NCBI GenBank assembly: GCA_035995985.1
Contig: DASYJY010000132.1
Location: forward strand, 1 to 56,821
DNA from: JADGNZ01 sp035995985
GTDB lineage: Bacteria > Acidobacteriota > Thermoanaerobaculia > Gp7-AA8
Direction: 5' to 3'
DNA length: 56,821 nt
Of this stretch, positions 25,628-34,275 are shown in pieces. The translations under genes were made by a program, and so were the position numbers. Under the pieces are notes generated by a model, which was given only the letters and a program-made list of their open reading frames with translations, made no database searches and had not been told where the DNA came from. Position 1 is the first letter of the stretch. Every line of letters starts with the position of its first letter.

Positions 25628-28132
25628 TCAAGACGTCGCGAGCACGCGCTGGATCTCGTCGGCGAGCGCGTTCGGGTCGAGCGGTTTGGCGACGAAACCG
25701 TTGAAGCCGGCGGCCAACACGCGGTCGCGGCTGGCGTCGTCCGCGTAGCCGCTCACCGCGATTGCGGGGAGCGCGCGATTGATGGCGCGAAGGTTTTGCA
25801 GGAGAGCGATGCCGTCGTTACCGGGTATTTCAATGTCGGTGATGAGGATTTGCGGCTCGAACTTCGGGAGCGCGGCTTCCGCGTCGGTCGACGAGGATGC
25901 GGAGGTGACGTCCGCGCCGAAGCTGCCGAGGACGGTCGCGAGAAGAGTCCGCGTCGCTTCGTCGTCTTCCACAAGCAGCACGCGCAACGATCGAAGTTTC
26001 TCGTGCCGGTTCGGCTCGCGTGCCGGGCGCTCGGAGGGCGTTTGATTTTCGGTGAGCAGAGGGAGCGTCACGGTGAACGTCGACCCGGTGGCGCGGCCGC
26101 CGCTGGTCGCCGCGATCGAACCGCCATGCATTTCGACGAGCTCCTTCGCGATCGCCAGTCCCAAGCCCAGACCGCTCCGGCCTCGAGCCGACGTCGCCGC
26201 CTGACGGAATCGTTCGAACACCTGCGGCAGGAACTCCGAGGGGATGCCCTCTCCTGTGTCCTCGACGGTCAGGACGACATTCGCGGCATCGCGGTCGGCG
26301 AGCCGGACTCGCACGATGCCGCCGGGCGGAGTGAATTTGACTGCATTGCTGAGGAGGTTCCAGAAAACCTGCTGCAGGCGCGACGCGTCGCCGAGAACGA
26401 CCGCGTCGGTAGCGCGGATGTCCACCTCCAGACGGTGGCGTTTCGCGTCGGCGGCGGGCCGGATGGCGGCGATGGCGCCGCCGGCGATGTCGGCAAGATG
26501 AACAGCAGTGGGATTGAGATGCAGTTTGCCGGTAACGATGCGTGAGACGTCGAGTAGATCGTCGATGAGTTTTGCCTGCGCGTCGCCGCTCTGCCGGATG
26601 GTCTGAAGGCCGAGGTTGACCTGATCGCTATCGAGGCCGCCGAGCTGCAGCAGATGCGCCCAGCCAAGGATGGCGGTCATCGGCGTGCGCAACTCATGCG
26701 AAAGATTCGCGAGAAATTCGTCCTTGGCGCGATTCGCTTCCTGCGCGCTGCGATACAGCCGCGCGTTGTCGACGGCGAGCGCGACGCGACGCGCCACCTC
26801 CTCGGCCAGCGCGACGCCGGCGGGCTCGAATCGCACCCGAGTGTCCGTGCCGAGGAACGTGATCACGCCGAACGTCGTACCGCGGCTGGTGAGCGGAACG
26901 GAGACGAAGCATCGAATGCCGATCGAAAGAAGCGCATCGCGATGCCCGTCGTCGCGGCTTACCGCGATGAGCACCTCCTCGGACACTTCGTTCATCAGAG
27001 ATGTCTCTCCACGCGCGAACGTGTGGGATACGCCATGGAGCGCGCTCTTCGGCGCATAGGCGCGCTGCAACCCGCGCGCGATCGCTTCGCTCTCCGGCCC
27101 GGTCGGATGAGCGACGGCGATGCGACGGAAGCCGCCGTCTGCTTCGACGAGATCGATGAAGCACCAGTCGGCGAAATGCGGCACGACCAACGCGGTGATG
27201 GCGCGCAAGGTCTCTTCGTAATCGAGCGACCGGCTGAGAATCTCGCCGGCATCTGCGAGGAACCTGGCCTGCCGCTCGGCCGACTTCCGCTCCGTGATGT
27301 CGTAGACCGAGGCGAGAAATCCTGGCGAACTGGCAGGTTGATCGAAGGATGAGATGAGCACCAGCGCATCGATGCGCTGCTCATCGCGCCGGCGGAAGCG
27401 AAGCTCGTAACCTGCCGGGTTGTTGTTTCCTCCCAGCACCTGCGCGAACGCGGCGTTGATGTTTGCAATGTCCTCCGGCGCCCAATAGACGAACGGCGGC
27501 GTTGCCCCAACCAGCTCGGCTTCGGACCAGCCGACCATTTCCGCGAACGCGCGATTGACGTACGTCTGCCGGCCGGTAGCGTCGACGACGGCCACGCCGG
27601 CGACCATGGAGTTCTCGATGGCGCGCCGAAATGCGGACTCGGCGGCGACCGCGGCCTCGGCGCGCTTCCAGTCCAGCCACGTCGAGGCCTGGTTCGCCGC
27701 GACGCGCAGAATCAGGCGTTCCATTTCATCGGGAAAATCGGCGCGGCGTGAGGCGACGACGAAGCGATCGCGCGTTTGAAAGGACAGCGGCGCCGCCAGG
27801 AGGCGCAGTGGGCTGGCGCCCGTCCCGCCGGCGACCTGCACGGCTGCGATCTCCGATTCTTCCGCCGCCGCCCGGAGACAGCGCTCGGTTTCGTCATCGC
27901 CTTCGCGCTTGAGGCGAAGGATCTCGGCGGCTCCGTTCGCCGGCGAAGTGAGATAAACGCCGTCCGCATCGACCATGCGCGCGATCACGTCGACGAGATC
28001 GGCGCAGATCTGGTGCGGTTCGTACGCGGCCCAGACGGTCGGCAGCATCGTGAGCGCGACGACGTCGCGCAGCGAGCGGCGCAACTCGAGGAGATCGCCC
28101 GCCGCGACTGGCGCGGCGTCGCTAATCGTCAT
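25628..28132 (-). CDS. hybrid sensor histidine kinase (GAF-PAS-GAF-HisKA-HATPase-REC)
   Basis: From ATG 28132 the protein has 834 residues and no membrane helix, so it is cytosolic. An N-terminal GAF-like region (about 30-155) is followed by a PAS domain (about 165-285), a second GAF (about 295-460), HisKA with His479 in LSHELRTP, an ATPase with N-box (WNLLSNAVKF), DTGEG and GLGLGLAI, and a receiver with Asp766 in ITDIEIPG and the Lys in FVAKPLD. The ATG lies inside the end of the MEDS gene (11-bp overlap), a coupled arrangement. A TTG start 10 codons earlier is possible. The stop is TGA and is in frame with the peroxiredoxin gene downstream. The phosphotransfer output is not local, as the receiver has no DNA-binding domain. 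Confidence 0.92.
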   Translation of the reverse strand: MTISDAAPVAAGDLLELRRSLRDVVALTMLPTVWAAYEPHQICADLVDVIARMVDADGVYLTSPANGAAEILRLKREGDDETERCLRAAAEESEIAAVQVAGGTGASPLRLLAAPLSFQTRDRFVVASRRADFPDEMERLILRVAANQASTWLDWKRAEAAVAAESAFRRAIENSMVAGVAVVDATGRQTYVNRAFAEMVGWSEAELVGATPPFVYWAPEDIANINAAFAQVLGGNNNPAGYELRFRRRDEQRIDALVLISSFDQPASSPGFLASVYDITERKSAERQARFLADAGEILSRSLDYEETLRAITALVVPHFADWCFIDLVEADGGFRRIAVAHPTGPESEAIARGLQRAYAPKSALHGVSHTFARGETSLMNEVSEEVLIAVSRDDGHRDALLSIGIRCFVSVPLTSRGTTFGVITFLGTDTRVRFEPAGVALAEEVARRVALAVDNARLYRSAQEANRAKDEFLANLSHELRTPMTAILGWAHLLQLGGLDSDQVNLGLQTIRQSGDAQAKLIDDLLDVSRIVTGKLHLNPTAVHLADIAGGAIAAIRPAADAKRHRLEVDIRATDAVVLGDASRLQQVFWNLLSNAVKFTPPGGIVRVRLADRDAANVVLTVEDTGEGIPSEFLPQVFERFRQAATSARGRSGLGLGLAIAKELVEMHGGSIAATSGGRATGSTFTVTLPLLTENQTPSERPAREPNRHEKLRSLRVLLVEDDEATRTLLATVLGSFGADVTSASSSTDAEAALPKFEPQILITDIEIPGNDGIALLQNLRAINRALPAIAVSGYADDASRDRVLAAGFNGFVAKPLDPNALADEIQRVLATS

Positions 28133-28766
28133 CGGCCGCGCGCCGCCGCCGGAGTTCCGCAAGCATCTCGTCCGGCGGAACGAAGAAGGGATTCTCCTGC
28201 AGCAGCCCTCCGATGATCACCATTGGATGCGTTCTCATAATGTCCATCACTACGCCTGCGCCAAACTTGGCGAGATCGTACGTTCACGTTACGGCGTCAT
28301 CGTACTTCGGCAGAACGTAGTTCAACCGCGTTTCGTACTCGACGATGTCTTCGACGCCGGGACGATCTTCCAGCGCCCATTCCATGTTGGCCACCAACCG
28401 GGTGAGAGGAAATCCGAGCGTCTTCCCTTCCGTGAGCACCTGTTCGATGAGGGCCAGCATGGCGTTCTGATCGAAATGGCCGTCGCGGAGGTAGGCGTCT
28501 TCCCAACGGATCACGGTGAGGCGTCCGTCGCGCTCGGCCGATTCGGTAGGGATCCCGGCCTCGCGCAACCGCTCCATGTGATCGGCGCGGTTGTCCGGGT
28601 CGACGATATGAAAGGCACGGTCGCCGTGATCGAACCCTTCCGCGATGAACGGCATGAGCACGCGGTACTCCTCGTCGCGCGTGTGGAAGAACGCGCAAAC
28701 GTGGCGCTTCCGGTCGAGTAGTGATCCCGCAAGGTGCACGGGCTGCTGTTCTGTCGAGATAATCAT
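28122..28766 (-). CDS. MEDS-domain sensory protein with in-frame TGA, probable selenoprotein
   Basis: Read through TGA 28284-28286 this encodes 214 residues. The MEDS (DcmR-type sensory) domain is visible: KRHVCAFFHTRDEEYRVLMP, GFDHGDRAFHIVDP, RWEDAYLRDGHFD, MEWALEDRPGVEDIVEYETR. The TGA is codon 161 in DDAVT-U-TYDLAKFG, where relatives have Cys (as in LCQYDRRRF or CTYDL patterns). Downstream codons are open and conserved: VVMDIMRTHPMVIIGG, LLQENPFFVPPDEML. The gene ends at TAG 28122, overlapping the histidine kinase start. AAGGA precedes the ATG. A hairpin starts 11 nt after the TGA. A selenocysteine in a MEDS protein would make it a redox sensor for the kinase; this is inference. Confidence 0.8.
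28259..28272 (-). promoter_or_regulatory. candidate bacterial SECIS element of the MEDS gene
   Basis: On the coding strand CGCCA-AGTT-TGGCG forms a perfect 5-bp stem with a 4-nt loop. The stem starts 11 nt and the loop 16 nt after the TGA, and G is the second loop base. The geometry is identical to that in the peroxiredoxin gene. Confidence 0.65.
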
Positions 28767-28840
28767 CCCGGTTCCTTACTCAGAAATACGCGAGGGTCCG
28801 TGTCGAGTGTGCAAATGACGTGCAGACTGTATGTGCGACC

Positions 28841-29734
28841 GTGAAGCCGTTATCCTTCCGCGCCTTGAATCGCGTCACATTCGCTCTTCCGCTGATCATG
28901 CTTGCCTGCACGGCTTCTCGTCATCCTGCCGTCACGCCGGAGATGTTCGTGCTCGATTACAACACGCCTGTTGATGCTCGGCTGCAGCAGCGCCTCGAAG
29001 AGATCGATACGCGGCTTCGTGCAAAGTATGGGATGACGACCGAGCAGACGGCCGTCGGGCTGCTCGACCTGAACCGGCCGCGCCTGGCGATGACGCATCC
29101 CGATCGCATCGAGTACGCGGCCAGTGTGGCCAAGGTCGGAATCCTGCTGGCGTACTTTGAACTGCATCCCGATGCGGCGACACAGATGGACGCGGCGACG
29201 GAGCACGAGCTGGGGCTGATGATCAAGGCGTCCAGCAACGAGATGGCGGCGAAGTATTCGCGGGCCATGGGCCTGCGCGAGATCCAGCAGGTGCTCAATG
29301 AGCAGGGGTTTTACGACGCGTCGCACGGCGGCGGAATCTGGGTGGGAAAGCACTACGGGCCGAACAGCGAACGGATCGGCGATCCGGTCGCGAATCATTC
29401 GCACGCAGCGACGGTGCGGCAGCTCCTTCGTTTCTACTGGCTGCTGTCGCGCGATCAACTCGTCTCCCCTGCCGCCTCGCAGAAGATGAGCGCGATTTTT
29501 CTGTCACCCGATATCCCACACGACGATCACAAGTTCGTGAAAGCGCTCGCCGGCCGCGGACTGACGATCCTCCGCAAGTGGGGCAGCTACGAGGACTACC
29601 TTCACGATTCCGCAATCATCGAAGGTGCGGGCCGGCACTATGTCCTCGTCGCCCTGACGCACCATCCGCGCGGCGACGAGTATCTCGAGGATCTCGCGCG
29701 CGAAGTCGATGATGTGATGGCGATCCGCAGATGA
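28841..29734 (+). CDS. class A beta-lactamase-fold serine hydrolase lipoprotein
   Basis: From GTG 28841 the protein has 297 residues. The N-terminus has a likely lipoprotein signal (FALPLIMLACTAS). Catalytic motifs of the penicillin-recognising fold are present: YAASVAKVGIL (SxxK) and KASSNEMA (SxN). The usual KTG triad is replaced by RKWGSYEDY. The fold is that of class A beta-lactamases, but without the KTG and with no evident omega-loop Glu it may be a peptidase or esterase. Another GTG start 7 codons upstream is possible. It is divergent from the MEDS gene. Confidence 0.8.
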   Translation: MKPLSFRALNRVTFALPLIMLACTASRHPAVTPEMFVLDYNTPVDARLQQRLEEIDTRLRAKYGMTTEQTAVGLLDLNRPRLAMTHPDRIEYAASVAKVGILLAYFELHPDAATQMDAATEHELGLMIKASSNEMAAKYSRAMGLREIQQVLNEQGFYDASHGGGIWVGKHYGPNSERIGDPVANHSHAATVRQLLRFYWLLSRDQLVSPAASQKMSAIFLSPDIPHDDHKFVKALAGRGLTILRKWGSYEDYLHDSAIIEGAGRHYVLVALTHHPRGDEYLEDLAREVDDVMAIRR

Positions 29735-29755
29735 CGCAGATTGGAGACAGATGGT

Positions 29756-29955
29756 TCGTCGGCGTAGCCGGCGTAAGAACCGTAGCCCCCGCTTTCAAGC
29801 GGGGAAAATCGGGTCGCGCAGAATTGTGAGCGCGCTTCAGCGCGCGAAAGAAAATTTCTGTCGCCCGTTAAAACGGGCTCACAAATCGTGCGACGTCGAT
29901 ACGTCCCCCGGCTCAAAGCCGGGGGCTACGGTTCTTATGCCGGCTACGCCGACGA
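29756..29955. repeat. 200-bp composite palindromic element with imperfect ~49-bp terminal inverted repeats
   Basis: The outer ends are complementary: TCGTCGGCGTAGCCG at 29756-29770 and its reverse complement at 29941-29955, with pairing continuing inward through TAAGAACCGTAGCCCCC. Inside lie four hairpins: CCCCGCTT/AAGCGGGG at 29787-29804, GCGCGCT/AGCGCGC, GCCCGTT/AACGGGC and CCCCGGCT/AGCCGGGG-type pairing next to the right end. No gene is seen inside. It resembles a REP cluster or MITE. Confidence 0.85.
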
Positions 29956-30009
29956 TTGAGTTTGCGCGTTGTCGCGGACGTGGAGCGGTCGTCGTGAGAG
30001 GATTTCCCG

Positions 30010-30297
30010 ATGCCTGCATTGATCATCGTCGACATCGAAGTGCTCGACCCTATCCGTTACGAGGATTACAAGCGGCTAGCCTCGGCCGCGATTGCCGCGC
30101 ATGGCGGGCGATACCTCGTGCGCGGCGGCAGCAGCGAAGTCCTCGATGGCCAGTGGCAGCCGCGGCGGCTCGTCGTGTTGGAGTTCGACTCGGTCGAGAA
30201 AGCGAAGGCGTGGCGTACATCGCTTGAGTATGCCGACGCCAAGAAAGTGCGCGACGATTGTGCGCGCGCAAACATGATCGTCGTGGAAGGCGTGTAG
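30010..30297 (+). CDS. DUF1330 protein
   Basis: The 95-residue single-domain protein belongs to the dimeric ferredoxin-like DUF1330 family: MPALIIVDIEVLDPIRYEDY, AAHGGRYLVRGG, RRLVVLEFDSVEKAKAW and a Tyr-Ala-Asp-Ala motif near the C-terminus. Its biochemical role is unknown. It stands alone after the palindromic element. Confidence 0.92.
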   Translation: MPALIIVDIEVLDPIRYEDYKRLASAAIAAHGGRYLVRGGSSEVLDGQWQPRRLVVLEFDSVEKAKAWRTSLEYADAKKVRDDCARANMIVVEGV

Positions 30298-30323
30298 CGC
30301 CGCGCGCGGCGTATGCGCGGCGC
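30297..30323. terminator. GC-rich hairpin between convergent genes
   Basis: GCGCCGCGC pairs with GCGCGGCGC across a 9-nt loop. There is no T-tract, so termination efficiency is uncertain. Its position between two converging stops supports the role. Confidence 0.5.
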
Positions 30324-30325
30324 CG

Positions 30326-30886
30326 TCAGGCGCTGAGGAGCTTCTCCACCGCGACGCGGAAGGAAACCATGTCGAAGCTTGGATCGTCTTTGCGTTTCGG
30401 CGCGTACTCCTTGTGGCCGGCGCAGAAGATCGCCGGCTGTCCGATGTGTTTCAGGATCGCCGCGACGCCGCGCTGGTAGGCGTCGATCTGCTCGGGTGGC
30501 CAGCTGTCGTCGGCGTCGCCGCTGTTCTCGGCCTCAATGCCGATGAAGTGGGAGTTGCCGGAACTGATCTCCTGCCAGACTCCGGTGCCGGCATGGTTCG
30601 CTCTGCCGGCGGCGATGATGAAGAACGTGCCGTCGCGGCCGAGGCCGAGTTGGGAGAGAGGGCCGGGAATGGCGCTGAGGTTCTTTTCCGCGGCGCGGCC
30701 GTTGATCAGTGAGTTCAATGTCGGCATGTTCTTCTTCGAGAGGATGCCGGTGTGATGGCAGAGGACGCCGAGGACTTTGCCGATGTCGGCACCGCCGGTG
30801 CCGCGTTCCTGCCATCCGGGCACCTCCTCGACTTTGAGTCCGGCGTCGGTGAGGACTTTCGGCAACCACGTCAGTGAGAACGGCAT
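30326..30886 (-). CDS. amidase_2-type N-acetylmuramoyl-L-alanine amidase
   Basis: The 186-residue protein has the zinc-site motifs of the amidase_2/PGRP fold: LCHHTG (about 43), GRANHAGTG (about 94) and FCAGHKEYAPKRKDDPSF (about 155-172). It would cleave the lactyl-amide bond of peptidoglycan. There is no signal peptide, as in phage or interbacterial lysins, so export or substrate access is unclear. A GGGAGG site sets the ATG. No phage genes flank it. Confidence 0.85.
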   Translation of the reverse strand: MPFSLTWLPKVLTDAGLKVEEVPGWQERGTGGADIGKVLGVLCHHTGILSKKNMPTLNSLINGRAAEKNLSAIPGPLSQLGLGRDGTFFIIAAGRANHAGTGVWQEISSGNSHFIGIEAENSGDADDSWPPEQIDAYQRGVAAILKHIGQPAIFCAGHKEYAPKRKDDPSFDMVSFRVAVEKLLSA

Positions 30887-30968
30887 GCGACACCTCCCTG
30901 TGGAATGGGCAATTGTAAGTAGTCAGTGGATAGACGGACTCATTTCCGTTGTTCATTACGCGTGAAGC

Positions 30969-32780
30969 CTATCGCCGTGGAGGCTCCGGTCGGAGTTCCG
31001 CGCGCGGCGGGCGCGTGCGCGCGAAGACTCTGGCGGCGTCCCTCGTTCCAATCACCGCGACATCGATCGTGCAGGCATCGAGCAGCGTTTCGTCGGTGAC
31101 GCCGGCGCCCGTGCAAACTGCGCGCGCCGCTTCGTAGTTCCTCGGGTCGAGGTCCCTCGCGTAGAACGTCGTTGCGGGAGCTCCGCGTTCGATGTCTCTG
31201 TCGCCGCAGAGGTTCGACAGCAGCGATTCGCGCGCGACGCGCCAGCTGTCGGCATACGGATGATAGAGATCGGCGAAGGAAACCGGCTGCGTCAACACGG
31301 TTCGATTGCGCATTGCCAGGTCGTCCTCGCCCATGTTGCCGTTGGCGTTGCCCAGGAGACCGTAAACCTTTGCTTGCGGTGCGGAGCCGAGGTCGACGGA
31401 GACGTTGATGTAGGCCGGGTTGACTTCGGCGCGGACGCTTTCGCCGCTCGGACGCGTGAAGAGGAACACGTTGCCGCTGCGGGCGACGTGGACGCCGGTG
31501 GGGAGCGTAAGCGAATTGTCGTTGTCGAGAGCGGTCTGCTGACCGTCGACAATGAGGCGCGCCGGATCGAGACAAACGGCGGCGTGCGTGCGGCCGAGTT
31601 TCATCGCCACGGCCTTGTTGACGCTCGCATTCGGCCAGTTCGGTGCGCCCGACTTCTGCCGTGTTTGCACGACAAAATCGGGATTCGTTTCCGCGAGGAG
31701 AAAATCACCCGAGGCCTGGAAATCGTAGAAGAGGCCATTGAAATTCGTCAGGTGCGTATCGCCGATGCTCGTTCCGCCGGCGCACGACGACGTCGCGCCC
31801 GGATTGTTGCTCAGCCAGAAGACGACGGCCGGAAACGCACCGCCGTACGGGCAGCACGGCGGCACGAGATTGAGGTTGTTCGTCTCGCTCGTGAACCCTT
31901 CCAGCTCGCACACCGGCGCGTTCGTGGTGCCGTCGTCGACCGTCGTTCGAACGGCCATCGTCGCGCCGGGATTGAAGGTCGCATCCGATCCGCCGCCGTC
32001 GCCGAAGATGCCGAACTCGGCGAGCTTCCATCCCTGCGCGAGACTCAGCTCATCATCCTGATACATCGCGCTGAGATCACCGCCGGACGTTGACATGATC
32101 AGCGTGTCCGATCCGCCCGCCGTCGCGGTGCCGGTCAGGCTCAGCTGCATCAGGTTCGCGATTGGCTCGGCTGCGACAGGGATGGCGGCGCTGTTCTTCA
32201 CGCAATGCACGGAAACCGTGTTCCATCCCGCTGGGCACGGAGCCGCGTAGTCGATCAGCCAGTATTCGATGAATGCGGAGGCGAGCGTGGTGGAGTAGAT
32301 GAACTGCTGCCACCCCTTGCAGACATTCGGGTTCGCGGCGCCGGCGCAGGCGGGCGATGTGAAGTACTCGGAGTTGAGCTGGAGCGAGTAGGTGTCGGGA
32401 CTGCCGGAATTGTTCTCGCTCGACACGTTCACGGCGTCGAATGACCCTGTCGCCGATGCAATGTGTCCCGAGACGACGGCGGAGAAATCGACAGCGCTGC
32501 CGACCGTGTAGAGGAGACGCGGAGGATACGAACGTTCCGGAGCGGCCGTACACGGCACCTCGCGCCAGTCGGCGTTAGGATACGAGGTCTTGAAGCAGCC
32601 TTTGTGCGGCAAGCGAGCGCGCGCCATCGATTTCCGCCACGTGTCCAATTTGCGCCGCTCCTCCTTGCTGACGGTGGTCTGTTTGGCGACCGCGGCGATT
32701 GCGCTGCTTGAGAAGAATGTGAGTAGCAGGATCGCGACGAGAAAGTGGCTCGCGACCCGCGATGACCTCGTACGTTTCAT
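30969..32780 (-). CDS. secreted protein with von Willebrand type D-like domain
   Basis: The 603-residue protein has a signal peptide (FLVAILLLTFFSSSAIAAVA) after AGGAGA. Residues about 335-500 form a VWD-like domain: IGDTHLTNFNGLFYDFQASG, FLLAE, VVQTRQKS and YGLLGNANGN. The N-terminal half is Cys-containing and unassigned (ACAGAANPNVCKGWQQF). The C-terminus is Arg-rich. A secreted structural or adhesive role is likely; nothing suggests an enzyme. Confidence 0.82.
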   Translation of the reverse strand: MKRTRSSRVASHFLVAILLLTFFSSSAIAAVAKQTTVSKEERRKLDTWRKSMARARLPHKGCFKTSYPNADWREVPCTAAPERSYPPRLLYTVGSAVDFSAVVSGHIASATGSFDAVNVSSENNSGSPDTYSLQLNSEYFTSPACAGAANPNVCKGWQQFIYSTTLASAFIEYWLIDYAAPCPAGWNTVSVHCVKNSAAIPVAAEPIANLMQLSLTGTATAGGSDTLIMSTSGGDLSAMYQDDELSLAQGWKLAEFGIFGDGGGSDATFNPGATMAVRTTVDDGTTNAPVCELEGFTSETNNLNLVPPCCPYGGAFPAVVFWLSNNPGATSSCAGGTSIGDTHLTNFNGLFYDFQASGDFLLAETNPDFVVQTRQKSGAPNWPNASVNKAVAMKLGRTHAAVCLDPARLIVDGQQTALDNDNSLTLPTGVHVARSGNVFLFTRPSGESVRAEVNPAYINVSVDLGSAPQAKVYGLLGNANGNMGEDDLAMRNRTVLTQPVSFADLYHPYADSWRVARESLLSNLCGDRDIERGAPATTFYARDLDPRNYEAARAVCTGAGVTDETLLDACTIDVAVIGTRDAARVFARTRPPRAELRPEPPRR

Positions 32781-32914
32781 GGCAGTCTCCTGACGATTCG
32801 CGTCGAACCCGGCGGTGTTCTGCGTGAATTTTTTCCAGAACAGCTGAATATTACCCTCCGCTCATCACCTTTGAACGTCATTGACAAGAGTGCCGGGTGC
32901 CAAATGTCCCGCCG

Positions 32915-34231
32915 TCATTCGTCGAGCGGGATTGTGACCGTGATGGTCGTACCGCTGTCCTCCGATCGAATATCCATCCGGCCGCCAAGTTCTCTGACCC
33001 GCTGCTTCATGCCTGCGATACCGAGTCCCGACGCGGCGAGCGCCTGATCGTGATTGCGCAGATGGCGTGGCAGTCCTCGTCCTTCATCTTCAATTTCCAG
33101 ACGGACCCGATTTGGCTCACGTTTCAAACGGAGCGTTGCGATGGAGCTGCCGGAATGGCGCTGAATGTTGGTCAGCGCCTCCTGGACGATCCGAAATAAT
33201 GCAGTCTCCATTTCGCGCGGCAATTGGCTGATCTCGTCGGGCACATCGAGCGTTGCCGTGATTCCGCTGCGCTGCTCGAATCCGCGGACATACCACTGCA
33301 GGCTGGTGAGCAGGCCCGCTTCGCCGATGATCGGTGGATGCAGCAGATATGAGAGCGTGCGGATCTCGGCGATCGATTGATCGGTGAGACTGACACTCTC
33401 ATTCAGCGCGTCTTTCAGCACGGGCTCGGAAATCAGCGGCGAGTTATTGATCCACGAGAGATTCAACTTGACGGCAGCGAGATTCTGCGCAGTCGTATCG
33501 TGGAGCTCGCGCGCGATCTGACGGCGCTCGTCATCCTGCAGCTGCAGCAGACGTCCGGAGAGCTGTTGAATGGAGCGTTCCGCGCTCTTCCGGTCCGTAA
33601 CGTCGCGGACGAACAGATGTCCGACAAACTTGCCGTCTCGCTCGATCGGCACGGCGGCGACTTCCACATCCACTGTCGTTCCGTCCAGCCGCACCCATTG
33701 CTGCTCGAATGGGCGAAGGGTATGGCCGGCCGCGAGGTCGATCGCGCGATCTCCGTCGAGCAGTTCTCTGCCGGTCAGGCTGGCCCGATCATCGGCTCCC
33801 AGAATTGTTGCAAGAGCGGCATTCGCGAACGAGAGCCGGCCGTGCTCGTCGATCACCGCGATTCCGTCAGGCGCCAGCTCGACGAGAGTCCTGTACGTCT
33901 CTTCCGCGAGACGGACATCTTTCGACCTCTGACGACTTACACTGGCCACGACGACTGACGCGGTCACAAACATCAGCAGACGAGCGGCCTGCACGGTCGT
34001 CAAGTTGGATTCCGTGGCCACGACGACGGTCCAAAAAATCGATGCCGACGTCAGCGTCGATGCGACCGCGGGTCCGAATCCGAGGAACCTCGCGGTGAGG
34101 GCGATGCAGAGAAAGAACGCGGATGCCTGCACCGGCTTTGCCGCCAGCGGCCCGGCCAGCAATTGCCCGACGGCGATCGGCGCGGCGATCGCGATGAGGT
34201 ATTGCAAGGCGAACCTGGCGGGTCCACGCAT
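32915..34231 (-). CDS. membrane PAS sensor histidine kinase, NarX/DesK type
   Basis: From ATG 34231 the protein has 438 residues. The N-terminus has several membrane helices (MASE-like, about 5-100), then a PAS domain (about 112-215), a HisKA_3 dimerisation region with His244 in RQIARELHDTTAQ, and a HATPase ending in IPLDE. A longer GTG start at 34273 would leave almost no space to the divergent response regulator, so the ATG is preferred. The adjacent NarL-type regulator is its probable partner. Confidence 0.88.
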   Translation of the reverse strand: MRGPARFALQYLIAIAAPIAVGQLLAGPLAAKPVQASAFFLCIALTARFLGFGPAVASTLTSASIFWTVVVATESNLTTVQAARLLMFVTASVVVASVSRQRSKDVRLAEETYRTLVELAPDGIAVIDEHGRLSFANAALATILGADDRASLTGRELLDGDRAIDLAAGHTLRPFEQQWVRLDGTTVDVEVAAVPIERDGKFVGHLFVRDVTDRKSAERSIQQLSGRLLQLQDDERRQIARELHDTTAQNLAAVKLNLSWINNSPLISEPVLKDALNESVSLTDQSIAEIRTLSYLLHPPIIGEAGLLTSLQWYVRGFEQRSGITATLDVPDEISQLPREMETALFRIVQEALTNIQRHSGSSIATLRLKREPNRVRLEIEDEGRGLPRHLRNHDQALAASGLGIAGMKQRVRELGGRMDIRSEDSGTTITVTIPLDE

Positions 34232-34275
34232 CAGTAATCGGCCGCTTGGGTGCACAATTATGAACGAGGTCACTT

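Noticed and set aside
25409..28286. TGA read as Trp or another amino acid by a changed genetic code
   Set aside because: Many intact genes in the window end at TGA at their expected family C-termini, so TGA is a normal stop here. Only two TGAs fall at conserved cysteines.
29751..30227. 158-codon frame over the composite palindromic element
   Set aside because: It crosses the inverted repeats and runs into the DUF1330 gene in another frame; composition follows the palindromes.
30326..30886. Prophage, based on the endolysin-like amidase
   Set aside because: No capsid, tail, integrase, holin or attachment site was seen around it.
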